Shown piece after piece: positions 5,590 through 5,741 of a stretch of 5,741 bases of DNA. The first letter of the stretch is position 1; every line of letters starts with the position of its first letter. The notes beneath the pieces were generated by a model. That model saw nothing but the letters and a program-made list of their open reading frames with translations, had not been told where the DNA came from and ran no database searches. The DNA comes from JAJTHJ01 sp046316025 (GTDB lineage: Bacteria > Pseudomonadota > Gammaproteobacteria > Burkholderiales > Burkholderiaceae_F). A program made the position numbers and the translations under genes. The stretch covers positions 1-5,741 of the forward strand of contig JBKCXU010000058.1 of assembly GCA_046316025.1 (NCBI GenBank), read 5' to 3'.

Positions 5590-5741
5590 ATGACCTTCAC
5601 CATCCTGCAAGAAGCCCTGATCGCCGCCACGCAAGCCGCGGCGCTGCTGTTCACCCTGCCCGCCGTCGGCCAGCCGACGGCGCCCACCGCGCAGATCGAG
5701 GCTGCGCCCGACGCGCGCGCCATCGCCAGCCGCGTGCAAGT
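5590..5741 (+). CDS. Gene A, 5' part (hypothetical exported or membrane-anchored protein, continues at position 1)
   Basis: I do not recognise this protein. The ATG is preceded by a strong ribosome binding site, AAGGAG at 5578-5583, six bases upstream. The frame is open to the window end and continues at position 1 through the 65-base overlap, giving 201 aa in total. The N-terminus has no positively charged residue before a mildly hydrophobic, alanine-rich stretch (about residues 9-26, ending LLFTLPAVG), followed by a Pro/Ala/Thr-rich linker. This could be a weak signal peptide or anchor, but it is not a textbook one. Third codon positions are almost all G or C. A 7-bp hairpin lies immediately upstream of the ribosome binding site and could affect translation. 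It is co-directional with gene B. Confidence 0.75.
   Translation, partial: MTFTILQEALIAATQAAALLFTLPAVGQPTAPTAQIEAAPDARAIASRVQ
5677..5741. repeat. Terminal direct repeat, right copy
   Basis: Second copy of the 65-base terminal repeat, identical to the left end. Upstream of it are 29 codons of gene A beginning at a good ATG; downstream of the left copy is the rest of the same frame. The window stops within a short tandem hexamer (GTGCAA twice, seen in full at 58-69), so the break itself falls in slightly repetitive sequence. Confidence 0.97.

Noticed and set aside
5206..5739. A 177-codon open frame on the - strand across the intergenic region, with a hydrophobic stretch in its second half.
   Set aside because: It overlaps both gene E and gene A antisense, uses codons such as TTA, CTA and CTT unlike the real genes, and has no good ribosome binding site at its internal ATGs. 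The openness is explained by high GC content.

Overview
The first 65 bases (1-65) are identical to the last 65 (5677-5741), and a reading frame with its own ribosome binding site and ATG at 5590 runs through that overlap into the open frame at 1-519. The simplest reading is a circular molecule of 5,676 bp cut open inside a gene. The alternative is a chromosomal stretch flanked by two copies of that gene and closed into a loop by the assembler. The DNA is very GC-rich. DUF4124-like secreted proteins, Sec signal peptides and codon use suggest a high-GC Beta- or Gammaproteobacterium, perhaps Rhodocyclales- or Xanthomonadaceae-like, but no gene fixes the taxon.

Layout, all on the + strand. (1) Gene A (5590 through the joint to 519, 201 aa) and gene B (553-723, 56 aa) form a short pair of unknown function with extreme GC at third codon positions. 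(2) The gap 724-912 holds a perfect 15-bp stem-loop whose loop carries an anti-Shine-Dalgarno sequence, then a TTGACA promoter box inside a small palindrome, then a leader hairpin. (3) Genes C (913-1728), D (1725-4631) and E (4655-5326) form a tight operon. C and E are secreted proteins with DUF4124-like segments. D is a 968-aa envelope protein: signal peptide, kelch-repeat propeller, two membrane helices and a C-terminal lipocalin-like domain. (4) The gap 5327-5589 holds two hairpins and the leader of gene A.

C, D and E are all predicted to leave the cytoplasm, and their exported parts carry even numbers of cysteines. D is probably anchored in the inner membrane with both large domains in the periplasm, and C and E are plausible partners, but no enzymatic or defence function can be read from the sequence. 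There is no recognisable replication, mobilisation, partition, integrase or transposase gene, which is the main puzzle if the circle is real. The A-B and C-D-E blocks differ in codon composition, so they may have different histories.
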